Assembly (NCBI GenBank): GCA_944391115.1 | Contig: CALXSJ010000001.1 | Location: forward strand, 191,169 to 255,168 | DNA from: an uncultured Victivallales bacterium | GTDB lineage: Bacteria > Verrucomicrobiota > Lentisphaeria > Victivallales > UBA1829 | Reading direction: 5' to 3' | DNA: 64,000 nucleotides | In this document: piece by piece, positions 52,325-60,407 of the stretch | How positions within the stretch are numbered: position 1 is the first letter of the stretch | Layout: each line of letters starts with the position of its first letter | Notes under the pieces: generated by a model | The model's input: only the letters and a program-made list of their open reading frames with translations | Database searches by the model: none | What the model was told of the DNA's origin: nothing | Translations under genes and position numbers: made by a program

Positions 52325-52836
52325 TTGTGGAATCCGGCCGTGATGCCGGATGCGCGCGAAACCGCGGTGCTTCCGGTGCGTGCGACTTCGACGATCTTGT
52401 AGTCCGCCATCAGCGCAAGGAAGTGTTCAATGGTTTCCGGCGTGCCGGAAATCGCGATGCAGAGCTCGTCCTTGTTGACGTTCGGGATGTAGCCGTGGAA
52501 GAGTTCCACGAGCTGGACAATCGCCACGCGCGTGAGCTGGGTGGTCTTGACCTTGATGATCGCAAGTTCCAGCTCCAGATAGTCCTCCGAGTCCAGATCC
52601 GTCACGGAGACGACGTCGACCAGCTTGTTGAGCTGTTTTTCAATCTGCTCCAGCACCTCGTCGTCGCCCTTTGTGACGATCGTCATGCGCGAAAGATTCG
52701 GATCGTGCGTGTGGTTGACCGTCAGGGACTCGATGTTGTAGCCGCGTCCGCTGAACAGTCCCGCGATCCGGGCCAGCGCGCCGAACTTATTTTCCACCAG
52801 CACCGAAATCGTGTGCTGTCTGATCTCCTTTTCCAT
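52318..52836 (-). CDS. ilvN: Acetolactate synthase small (regulatory) subunit
   Basis: 172 residues. N-terminal ACT domain (HTISVLVENKFGALARIAGL, then RGYNIESLTVN) and the ALS C-terminal domain (EDYLELELAIIKVKTT, then ARTGSTAVSRASG). It binds valine and activates the catalytic subunit. The large subunit ilvB is not adjacent and not in the window. The last residues (GFHKK) and the stop codon overlap the right edge of repeat copy 3. The start is preceded by a purine-rich stretch; family length about 160-170. Confidence 0.95.
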   Translation of the reverse strand: MEKEIRQHTISVLVENKFGALARIAGLFSGRGYNIESLTVNHTHDPNLSRMTIVTKGDDEVLEQIEKQLNKLVDVVSVTDLDSEDYLELELAIIKVKTTQLTRVAIVQLVELFHGYIPNVNKDELCIAISGTPETIEHFLALMADYKIVEVARTGSTAVSRASGITAGFHKK

Positions 52837-52867
52837 ATCAAAAAAACCTTTCCGTTTGAGAATCCGC

Positions 52868-54796
52868 TTACTTCAGCATGACCTGTCCGCCGGTGACGGG
52901 AATCGCCTGTCCGGTTTCATATTTCTGTTCGACGGCATAGAGAATTGCCTTCGCGACGTCGGCGGGATAGCAGCCGCGGTTCATCGGCACTTTCGCCTCG
53001 TAGAAGCGTTTCACGTCCGCGACGGTTTTTGCGCCCGGCACCTTGCCGCTGTTGAGATACTGCACGAAGAGCCCGCGCTCGGGATTGCTCCAGAGCGGTC
53101 CGTCGAAAAAGTTTCCGGGACAGACGCTGTTGACCTTGATCCGGTCCGTGACGAGTTCCATGGCAAAGCTCTGCGTGAGACCGATTCCGCCGAATTTTCC
53201 GCCCGCGTAGGCGCCGTTTTTGTTGCTTCCCTGCAGTCCGCTCTTGGAGTTGACCTGAACGATGTCGAGCCAGTCGCCGCCGTCCGCGGTTTCCGCAGCC
53301 ATGACCGCCGAAACGTGTTTGACGCAGAGAAAATAACCGTTGTAGTTGATGTCCGTGACGAACTCCCAGTCCTTGAGGGAGAACGTCTTGACCGAACCCG
53401 CCTTGAGGACGCCCGCATTCGCGACGAAGAGATCGATTCCGCCGCACGCCCTGGTCACATCGGCGACCATTTTCTCGACAGAGGCTTCGTCGGCGATGTT
53501 GACCGCGACGGAAAACGCCTCCACCGCGGGATATTCCGCTTGAATGGTTTCGGCGGCCTTGCGCGCGCCTTCGCTGTTCATGTCCGCAATGACGACCAGA
53601 GCGCCTTCGCGGGCTAGTTCTTCCGCAATGCCGTAGCCGAAGCCCTGCGCCGCGCCGGTGACAACGGCGACTTTTCCTTTGAGGCGTCCGGCCGCCGCGG
53701 GAGAGGATTTCGCCGCCTGCGCCCTGCGGTAGGACTCGACCTCCCAGTTTTCAATGAAAAGACGGTCGCGGTCGCTGAGATAGTGAGGGCCGCCGAATGC
53801 CGCGGTGAGCTGTTTCACGAGCCCCGCATCCGCCGCGAGAGCCGCAACGGTTCCAGCTCCTTTGAGAGAGTCGCCCGCGCAGAATACCCCTTTCCCGGGA
53901 ACGGCAACCACGAGCGGCTTGAAGCCGTTGGCCTTGACATAGGCGTCGACATCCTCTTTCTTCGGATCGGCGCTGACCATCGGAAAAGACTTCGCATAGA
54001 CGATGTGATCCGGCGAAAGCGGTCCGTCCGTGACTTCGAATTCGCCCGCCCATGTGATGAATTTGCGCTGAATCGCCTCGCCTTCGCCGTTTCCGAGAAT
54101 CGTGCGGAGTTTCGGCGCGATCAGTTTCGCCTCTTCAAAATTGCCTTCGGTGCGCTTGAGCGCCGTTGCGACGCCAGCCTTGTCGTAGGCGGTTTGCAGC
54201 GTGGACATGATTGACGTGTAGATCGCATCGATTTCCGCATCGGAGTCCGCACCGACGAATACGCCGTGGTTCTGCAGGAAAATCACTTTGGGATCGCATC
54301 CGCGCGTCTTCCGGTAAGCGGCCATCTCGTCGGCGACTTTGCGCGAAAGCGTATATCCCGGATCGACGTAGGAGATCCAGAGCGCATCCGGGAAGAGTTC
54401 CGCACATACCTTTTCTCCGTTTTCCGCGCAGGTCATGCCGTTGACGGCGGCGGGATGAAGATGAACGACATAACGATAGGGAATGAGTTCGTGCAGAGGA
54501 GCTTCGACCGAAGGCCGTCCTGCGGAATCCGGACAGACCGCCGCCATCATGCGCTCTTTTGCGACGGCTTCGCGCTCCGCGACATCCGCGGGCATTTCGC
54601 ATGTGAAGATTTTCTCAATCAGCGCACGCTCCATTTTGACAAAGTTTTCCGGTCTGATCTTCGCAAGCGCCACGCCGCTCGGCTTGACATAAAGATATTT
54701 TTCATCTTTCACAGAGGTGTTTCCTCCGCCGGCGAGCACATATGCCGGATCGGAACCGTACTTGACGGACAATGCCGTAATGGTTTCCAGGGACAT
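52868..54796 (-). CDS. Class II aldolase / short-chain dehydrogenase fusion (RhaD-type)
   Basis: 642 residues. Residues ~1-400: class II aldolase/adducin domain (VLAGGGNTSVKDEKYLYVKP, HLHPAAVNGMTCAENGEKV with the metal His residues). Residues ~400-642: SDR dehydrogenase with TGAAQGFGYG, the catalytic YAGGK and NANVLKAGSVK-type strand. This is the bifunctional rhamnulose-1-phosphate aldolase/alcohol dehydrogenase family, splitting a sugar-1-phosphate and reducing lactaldehyde. The ATG at 54796 has AAAGGAG 9 bases upstream; the frame is open earlier through non-coding bases. Confidence 0.92.
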   Translation of the reverse strand: MSLETITALSVKYGSDPAYVLAGGGNTSVKDEKYLYVKPSGVALAKIRPENFVKMERALIEKIFTCEMPADVAEREAVAKERMMAAVCPDSAGRPSVEAPLHELIPYRYVVHLHPAAVNGMTCAENGEKVCAELFPDALWISYVDPGYTLSRKVADEMAAYRKTRGCDPKVIFLQNHGVFVGADSDAEIDAIYTSIMSTLQTAYDKAGVATALKRTEGNFEEAKLIAPKLRTILGNGEGEAIQRKFITWAGEFEVTDGPLSPDHIVYAKSFPMVSADPKKEDVDAYVKANGFKPLVVAVPGKGVFCAGDSLKGAGTVAALAADAGLVKQLTAAFGGPHYLSDRDRLFIENWEVESYRRAQAAKSSPAAAGRLKGKVAVVTGAAQGFGYGIAEELAREGALVVIADMNSEGARKAAETIQAEYPAVEAFSVAVNIADEASVEKMVADVTRACGGIDLFVANAGVLKAGSVKTFSLKDWEFVTDINYNGYFLCVKHVSAVMAAETADGGDWLDIVQVNSKSGLQGSNKNGAYAGGKFGGIGLTQSFAMELVTDRIKVNSVCPGNFFDGPLWSNPERGLFVQYLNSGKVPGAKTVADVKRFYEAKVPMNRGCYPADVAKAILYAVEQKYETGQAIPVTGGQVMLK

Positions 54797-54977
54797 GATT
54801 CCAGACTCCTTTCCTTGTTTGCAATGCCGGAGGTAAAATAGCCTGAAAAAAACTGATTTCAAGCGGGAGAACTCCTCCCCGGCGTGAAAAAAGGAAATTG
54901 CGGCGGCTTCCGCCGGACTTTTCATCATTCCGCAATGCGGAAGAAGAGCGGGGATTCGGCCGGAGAGTGAAATCTTG

Positions 54978-56042
54978 TCACTGGTCGAATCCGCTGTCCA
55001 GAATGCTTTCCACGGTTGCCGCGTAGCGGATGACGCTGGTCCCGTCCGCGCGGCGTTCCCAGGAAAGCGGGACGCGGGGATACTGCTGGCGCAGCAGCTG
55101 GGCTTTGAAGGAATCCATCCAGATTTTTTCCGCTTCCTCTTCGGAGACTTCCTCCGCAATGGAATTGGAATCGTCGGGAAGCGGCCGTTCCGCATGCCAG
55201 ATCGTGTTGCGGACGTAAGTTACATCATCGCCGTCCCGGATAATGCGGCACAGGGGGCCGGAATCATCCAGGATCACCTTGTCGGAATTTTCCGGCCAGT
55301 AATTTTCCTCGATGTCGGCCTCCTCCTTGTCGACGGCCTCATGCCAGAGGTCGGAGGCATCCAGTGAATCCTCCGCGATTCCGGATTCCAGGATTGCGAT
55401 TGTGGCCGAATCGGAGGATATCTCTCCGCGCATTTCGACAAACGGCTTGAGCAGGGCGATTTTTTCCTGCCGGGAAAGTCCTTCCCCGCGCTTTTCCGCA
55501 CCTTCCGGATTCAGGACGAACATTTCCGATCCGTTGTTCCGGACCAGAATGTTTTCCAGCGTCAGAGCGGACTGCGCAATGGAATTTTTTGCGTAAAGCC
55601 CGACCAGATCCGAAAGATTGGAAAGGAACTCCCGCCGCAGCGCGCTGTTGTGGGGAACGACGCGGAACCAGTATTCCAGTGCATTCACCGTATCGGGAAT
55701 CTCGACGGAAAGAATCATGGACTCCGTGCCGGATTTTCCCCAGCCGGGATACTCCGCGCAGGGAATGCCCGCGGATCTCAGGATTTCCGCGGATTCGTAA
55801 AGATCCCGCGCATGCGAGGAGAACCAGGCGATCAGATGCTCCCGGATGCTGTTCGGGGTATCGTGTTTGACGTAATAGGATCTCTTCTGAGAATCCTGCA
55901 CCTTGAAGATTCTGGCGCTTTCCGATGCCTTGACCGTGTATTTTTCCTCTACTTCAGGATAAATATTGAACCATGGAACCAGTCGCGACTCGTCGTCGAT
56001 GCACCATTCCCATTCTCCGACAGTGACAGCATTGTCTTTCAT
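54978..56042 (-). CDS. Kinase-fold-like protein lacking catalytic residues
   Basis: 354 residues of unclear family. The N-terminal ~200 residues follow the Kdo-kinase/RIO-like fold pattern: RIFKVQDSQKRSYYVKHD, ALREHLIAWFSSHARDLYESA-type helix, RSAGIPCAEYPG and ALTLENILVRNNG. In real kinases that position reads DLHPGNILV with a catalytic Asp and a downstream DFG-like Asp; here they are Ala/Thr and an LNPEG stretch, so phosphotransfer is unlikely. The C-terminal ~120 residues are acidic (EEVSEEEAEKIW). It lies between the aldolase fusion and an ATPase gene, with no upstream sequence conserved. A pseudokinase is the best guess. Confidence 0.7.
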   Translation of the reverse strand: MKDNAVTVGEWEWCIDDESRLVPWFNIYPEVEEKYTVKASESARIFKVQDSQKRSYYVKHDTPNSIREHLIAWFSSHARDLYESAEILRSAGIPCAEYPGWGKSGTESMILSVEIPDTVNALEYWFRVVPHNSALRREFLSNLSDLVGLYAKNSIAQSALTLENILVRNNGSEMFVLNPEGAEKRGEGLSRQEKIALLKPFVEMRGEISSDSATIAILESGIAEDSLDASDLWHEAVDKEEADIEENYWPENSDKVILDDSGPLCRIIRDGDDVTYVRNTIWHAERPLPDDSNSIAEEVSEEEAEKIWMDSFKAQLLRQQYPRVPLSWERRADGTSVIRYAATVESILDSGFDQ

Positions 56043-56135
56043 AAGAAGCTTCCCCGCACGGGGCAGTGAAGCGAGAGATCCTTCTGTTCTCCAGCCGCTT
56101 CATTTGAATGCATGAGCGGCGGAGGTTGTTTGTGA

Positions 56136-57251
56136 TTACACCAGAATGTTGGTCGAAACGGGATCGAACAGATGCGCGTTGGACACCAGCAGCGGCAGCG
56201 ACAGGGTTTCTCCCACTTTCGTCTGCATGTGCGCGTCCACCCGGGCGATACAGGAGACTCCGTTGTCGGTTGCGGCATCCAGATACAGATAAGTTTCCGC
56301 TCCCATCGGCTCCATCACTTCGATTTTCGCCCGGATGTGCTGTGCATTGCCTTCCAGTTCCGCGCGTTCCGAACCGATGTCCTCGGGACGGATTCCGAAA
56401 AGGACTTCCTTTTCCTGGAATTTTTCCGCCGCGCCGGCCCATGTTTCAGGAAGCAGAATCGACATATTCTCGTTTTTGAAGAAATACTTTTCCTCCTCTT
56501 TCGCGATTGTCCCGCGGAAGATGTTCATCGGCGGGGTTCCGATGAATCCCGCAACGAAGGTGTTTGCCGGATGATCGTAAATGTTCAGCGGCGTATCCAC
56601 CTGCTGGATCAGTCCGTCCTTCATGACGCAGATCCGGTCGCCCATCGTCATGGCCTCGATCTGGTCGTGGGTCACGTAAATCATTGTGGTCTCAAGGCGC
56701 GTGTGAAGTTTGCTGATTTCCGTGCGCATCTGCACGCGCATCTTCGCGTCAAGGTTGGAGAGCGGTTCGTCGAACAGGAAGACTTCAGGTTTCCGGACGA
56801 TGGCGCGTCCCACTGCGACTCGCTGTCTCTGACCGCCGGAGAGAGCCTTGGGCTTGCGGTCGAGGTAGCTTTCAATTCCGAGAATTTCCGCAGCCGCTCT
56901 CACCCGCTTGTCGATATCCGCCTTCGGGAATTTTCTCAGACGAAGGCCGAATGCCATGTTTTCATAAACCGTTTTGTGCGGATAAAGCGCATAGTTCTGG
57001 AACACCATTGCGATATCCCGGTCCTTCGGGGGCACGTTGTTCACCACGCGGTCGCCGATGGAGATCGTTCCCGAACTGATTTCCTCAAGCCCCGCGATCA
57101 TGCGCAGCGTTGTGGACTTCCCACACCCGGAAGGTCCCACAAGCACCATGAATTCCCGATCCTTGATTGTAAGGTTCACGTGGTTCACGGCAAGAGTCGT
57201 GCCTCCGCCGTCGTAAACCTTGCAGACATCTTTCAGTACTACACCAGCCAT
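56136..57251 (-). CDS. ABC sugar transporter ATPase (MalK/UgpC/MsmX type), orphan
   Basis: 371 residues. Walker [11 protein letters not shown], signature [14 protein letters not shown], Walker [18 protein letters not shown] and a C-terminal OB/TOBE domain ([20 protein letters not shown] region). In Gram-positives and others, single MsmX-like ATPases serve several carbohydrate importers; here no permease or binding-protein gene is adjacent, so such a shared role is plausible. The start overlaps a strong AGGAGG site and the promoter at 57301-57330. Confidence 0.92.
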   Translation of the reverse strand: MAGVVLKDVCKVYDGGGTTLAVNHVNLTIKDREFMVLVGPSGCGKSTTLRMIAGLEEISSGTISIGDRVVNNVPPKDRDIAMVFQNYALYPHKTVYENMAFGLRLRKFPKADIDKRVRAAAEILGIESYLDRKPKALSGGQRQRVAVGRAIVRKPEVFLFDEPLSNLDAKMRVQMRTEISKLHTRLETTMIYVTHDQIEAMTMGDRICVMKDGLIQQVDTPLNIYDHPANTFVAGFIGTPPMNIFRGTIAKEEEKYFFKNENMSILLPETWAGAAEKFQEKEVLFGIRPEDIGSERAELEGNAQHIRAKIEVMEPMGAETYLYLDAATDNGVSCIARVDAHMQTKVGETLSLPLLVSNAHLFDPVSTNILV

Positions 57252-57300
57252 TTAGTCCTCCTAAAGATTTTTCACAAGTTTCGTGATACACAACAATAAC

Positions 57301-57330
57301 AGTATATCCTTGTTTTTCAAGTCGGATCAA
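57301..57330 (-). promoter_or_regulatory. Promoter of the MalK-like ATPase gene
   Basis: TTGATC (57330-57325), 18-base spacer, TATACT (57306-57301), reading leftward; AGGAGG precedes the ATG at 57251. Confidence 0.5.
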
Positions 57331-57562
57331 TTAAAAATTTAAACTATTATTGATTTTTGTCATACAATCTCTCCCCGCATGCGCGTTTTTGAAAGATGCG
57401 GACCGGACCGTTTTTCCACACATCCCGGAGATCGGGAACGCCGTGCGCGCTCTCCGGGGAAGACCGGGCACGGTTGCCGCGGCATGCGTTTTTTTTGTTT
57501 TACATTATAAAACGAATCCATCGCATTTTATCTTTTTTTCCGCCTCTCTCCGGCATGCCGGG

Positions 57563-57591
57563 TTGAAAAACATCTGAATCCGGTTTATTCT
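57563..57591 (+). promoter_or_regulatory. Promoter of the IclR-aldolase operon
   Basis: TTGAAA (57563-57568), 17-base spacer, TATTCT (57586-57591), about 25 bases before the ATG at 57617. Confidence 0.5.
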
Positions 57592-57616
57592 TAAGGCGGA
57601 AGAAACGGGGTGAGTC

Positions 57617-58387
57617 ATGATTCAGGTGATTGAACGGGCATTCAACATTCTGGAACATCTGCGCAATCATCAAGTGCTGAGTCTGGGGGCGCTTGCAAAA
57701 CGCTCCGGCGTCAACAAAAGCACGCTCTGCAACATCCTGCGGACAATGGCCGGTCTCGGTTACGTCGAAAACGACGGCCGCGGCAATTACAGGATCAGTG
57801 AAAAATTCAAGCAGCTGGCGCAGCCTCTTCCCGAGGAGGAGCTGCTCCGGAGCCAATGCATGCATTTCTGCAAGAAGCTGGCGGAGGAGACCTGCGAATC
57901 CGGCGTGATTGCGACGCTCCGGCACCAGACTCTTTCGGTGCTTGCGCAGTCGCAATACCCGCGCAGTCTCATGATCAGCATGACGGTCTATGAGAATCTC
58001 TCCTTGTATCACAGCGTGTCGGGACGCATTATTCTCGCTTTTCTGAAGCCGTCCGAGCTGGATGAAATCATTGATTCCCGCGGGTATCCCGGAGCCGAAT
58101 GGGACGGCATCGAAACGCATGCCGGACTGGAGGATGCCTGCCGGAAACTCCGGAAAACGCAGCTGTCGGTCATGGTGAACCGTGCGGACGGGATCAAGGC
58201 GTTTGCCATGCCCGTGTTCGATGCGAAACGCCGGATCTGCGGTTCGGCGGGGCTCACGGTTCCTCTGTTCCGCCTGGATGAAAAAAAGGAAGCGGAAATT
58301 CTCGGGATTCTGCGCGAGTGTGTGACGAAACTGTCTTTCACAAATCTTAATTTGAACCTTACCAACAAAACATGGAGGCTTTTCTGA
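57617..58387 (+). CDS. IclR-family transcriptional regulator
   Basis: 256 residues: N-terminal winged helix-turn-helix (ALAKRSGVNKSTLCNILRTMAGLGYVEN) and the IclR effector-binding domain with the SVSGRIILAFLKP block. Likely a repressor of the downstream aldolase/dehydrogenase operon, binding an aldonic or keto-acid intermediate. The ATG at 57617 has GGGGTGAG just upstream, and the HpcH aldolase gene starts two bases after its stop, so the genes are cotranscribed. Confidence 0.93.
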   Translation: MIQVIERAFNILEHLRNHQVLSLGALAKRSGVNKSTLCNILRTMAGLGYVENDGRGNYRISEKFKQLAQPLPEEELLRSQCMHFCKKLAEETCESGVIATLRHQTLSVLAQSQYPRSLMISMTVYENLSLYHSVSGRIILAFLKPSELDEIIDSRGYPGAEWDGIETHAGLEDACRKLRKTQLSVMVNRADGIKAFAMPVFDAKRRICGSAGLTVPLFRLDEKKEAEILGILRECVTKLSFTNLNLNLTNKTWRLF

Positions 58388-58388
58388 A

Positions 58389-59144
58389 ATGGAGATCAAC
58401 AATCTGGAGAAATTCAAGGCGAAAATGGCATCCGGGAGGATGTGTGTCGGCACGGTCATCACTCTTTCGGATCCCGCGGTCAGCGAACTTGCCGGCGACG
58501 CCGGTATGGACTTCACCTGGATCGACGCGGAACACGGTCCGCACACCATTGAATCGGTCATGGGGCATATCATGGCCCTGCGCGGAACCGACTGCGCCCC
58601 GCTTGTCCGCGTTGCGTGGAACGATCCCGTCATTCTGAAACCTGTCCTCGATCTTGCGCCCGCCGGCGTCATCATTCCGATGGTCTGCACGGCGGAGGAA
58701 GCAAAACGTGCGGTTGCGGCATGCAAATATCCCCCTGCCGGAATCCGCGGATGCGGCGTCCGGCGCGGCATGAAATACGGTGCGACGCCGTTTGCCGACT
58801 ATCTGAAAACTTCGGAAAGCGAGCCGATGGTCATTATCCAGATCGAGCATATTGACGCGGTGCGGAATCTTGATGAGATCCTGAAGGTGCCCGGAATTGA
58901 CAGCATCTGCGTCGGTCCGTGCGACCTTTCCGCATCCATGGGGCTTCTGCACGACAGCAACTGCGAGGAGGTCAACAAGGTGGTTGACGAAATCTGCGCC
59001 AAGACGAAAGAGGCCGGACTGCTTCTCGGAACGGCTTCCGGCGGCCCGCGCTGGAAGGCGCGCGGCACAAACTGGATCGCGCTCACCTCCGACTGCGGGA
59101 GCATGTTCGCGCAATATCGCAGGATCCTGGAGGAAAACAAATGA
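58389..59144 (+). CDS. HpcH/HpaI-family 2-oxo-acid aldolase
   Basis: 251 residues, class II pyruvate aldolase. TVITLSDPAVSELAGDAGMDF, WIDAEHGPHTIE with metal-binding acidic residues, GVIIPMVCTAEEAKRAV and IEHIDAVRNLDEIL are the HpaI family pattern. It probably cleaves a 2-keto-3-deoxy sugar acid to pyruvate plus an aldehyde; the exact sugar acid is not known. It overlaps the dehydrogenase gene by 4 bases, so the two act together. ATG at 58389 has GGAGG upstream. Confidence 0.92.
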   Translation: MEINNLEKFKAKMASGRMCVGTVITLSDPAVSELAGDAGMDFTWIDAEHGPHTIESVMGHIMALRGTDCAPLVRVAWNDPVILKPVLDLAPAGVIIPMVCTAEEAKRAVAACKYPPAGIRGCGVRRGMKYGATPFADYLKTSESEPMVIIQIEHIDAVRNLDEILKVPGIDSICVGPCDLSASMGLLHDSNCEEVNKVVDEICAKTKEAGLLLGTASGGPRWKARGTNWIALTSDCGSMFAQYRRILEENK

Positions 59145-60052
59145 AGACTGCCATGATTACGGCGGAGGAGAGCGGGATCCCCGCGGAAACCCTGTCCGCC
59201 ATCCGCGAGGCGGGAATTGAGATCTCCTGCCGGAAATGCATGACGGAAGAGGAGCTGGTTTCATTTGCCGCGGATGCGGATGTGCTCTGGATGTTCGGCC
59301 CGAATCTCGCCCTGACTTCCGAAGCGCTGGCGCGTCTTCCGAAATGCAAGGCGCTCTTCCGGAGCGGAAGCGGTGTGGACGCACTGCCTCTGGCGAAGGC
59401 CGCGGAACTCGGCATCTCCGTGCACAACACTCCGGAATCGATTGCCGAATCCGTTGCCGAACACGCGGTTTCCCTGCTGTTCGCCATGGCGCATACCGTG
59501 GTGGAGGGGGACAGAAACGCCCGGCGCGGCAAATGGTTCGACGGACTCAACTTCACCCGCTGGCATCTGACCGGAAGAACGCTCGGCCTGGTCGGATATG
59601 GACGGATTGCGCGGCATGTCGAGCGGATGGTCGCCGGTTTCCGGATGAAGGTGATCCATTTCGATCCCTTCGTGCCGGATTCCACGCCGCTGCGGGAGCT
59701 GCTTGCCGCGTCCGATTTTGTCTCGCTGCACTGTCCGCTCACTCCGGAAACCCGGCATCTGATCGGGGAAGCGGAATTCAGGCTGATGAAACGGAATGCG
59801 ATTCTGGTCAATACTTCGCGCGGTCCCGTGGTGGATGAAAAGGCGCTGATCGACGCATTGAAAAACGGGATCATCGGCGGAGCGGCGCTTGACGTCACAG
59901 ATCCGGAGCCTCCGGAAAAGGACAATCCGCTGCTGCAGATGGAGAACGTCATTGTCACGCCGCATATCGCGGCGTTCTCCGCGGATTTCCAGAAAAATTT
60001 CTGGCGCTGTTCCGTGGAGAAACTGAAATCGCTGAGTCAGACGATTCCGTAA
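59141..60052 (+). CDS. D-isomer 2-hydroxyacid dehydrogenase
   Basis: 303 residues. NAD-binding LGLVGYGRIARHVERMV near 145, and the family's catalytic residues in VNTSRGPVVDEKAL, ALDVTDPEPPEKDNPLLQ and NVIVTPHIAAFS (Arg, Glu, His). Phosphoglycerate, glyoxylate/hydroxypyruvate or 2-ketogluconate reductase type; the substrate may be the aldehyde or keto-acid released by the aldolase. It overlaps the aldolase by ATGA and is followed by a terminator. Confidence 0.93.
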   Translation: MKTAMITAEESGIPAETLSAIREAGIEISCRKCMTEEELVSFAADADVLWMFGPNLALTSEALARLPKCKALFRSGSGVDALPLAKAAELGISVHNTPESIAESVAEHAVSLLFAMAHTVVEGDRNARRGKWFDGLNFTRWHLTGRTLGLVGYGRIARHVERMVAGFRMKVIHFDPFVPDSTPLRELLAASDFVSLHCPLTPETRHLIGEAEFRLMKRNAILVNTSRGPVVDEKALIDALKNGIIGGAALDVTDPEPPEKDNPLLQMENVIVTPHIAAFSADFQKNFWRCSVEKLKSLSQTIP

Positions 60053-60407
60053 CGGAATCCGTCCGGGGAGCCCGCATGACCGCCGTCGGCGCGCCGTGCG
60101 CGGACTCCCTGCGGATTTTTTCCTCCTGAAAATCAGAGGGACCATTTTCCCGTCTTCCGCCTGTCTGTGCACAGGAGGAATATGAGCCCTGCAGCTCCCG
60201 TATCCCTGAAAGAGGATTCTTTCCCGTTTTGCACTGCCGGAGAACGGGTGGCGGGGGCGGGTGCGGAGCAATTCTGTCCCGCGGAATTATTTTTTCTCTG
60301 TTTTTTTTGTGAAACCTTCTTTTCCCGCTTTATTTCTTCCTGAAATGTGCTAGATTGCCGATTCGACGTATGTTTTTTGTTGATTCACAGCGATGAAGGT
60401 GTTGACG
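60053..60407 (+). other. Gene-free region: terminator and upstream sequence of the helicase gene
   Basis: 355 bases. The operon terminator is at 60056-60121. A 53-codon open frame at 60182-60343 has AGGAGG only three bases before its ATG and a Phe-rich non-protein-like tail, so it is not called. T-rich runs at 60290-60335 precede the helicase gene; its promoter is not clear. Confidence 0.5.
60056..60121 (+). terminator. Terminator after the 2-hydroxyacid dehydrogenase gene
   Basis: AATCCG (60056-60061) pairs with CGGATT (60112-60117), with inner GGGAG/CTCCC and other GC pairs, then TTTTTTCC. A long structured intrinsic terminator. Confidence 0.6.

Larger units (their letters stand above)
57252..57616. 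other. Divergent promoter region of the ATPase and IclR genes
   Basis: 365 bases, AT-rich, without a gene. It carries the ATPase promoter (57301-57330) and the IclR promoter (57563-57591). No operator is obvious, though an IclR-type regulator would usually bind here. Confidence 0.6.

Noticed and set aside
60182-60343. 53-codon open frame after AGGAGG
   Set aside because: The Shine-Dalgarno is only three bases from the ATG, and the C-terminus is made of T-run codons (Phe/Cys). Sits between a terminator and the helicase gene; could still be tested by ribosome profiling.
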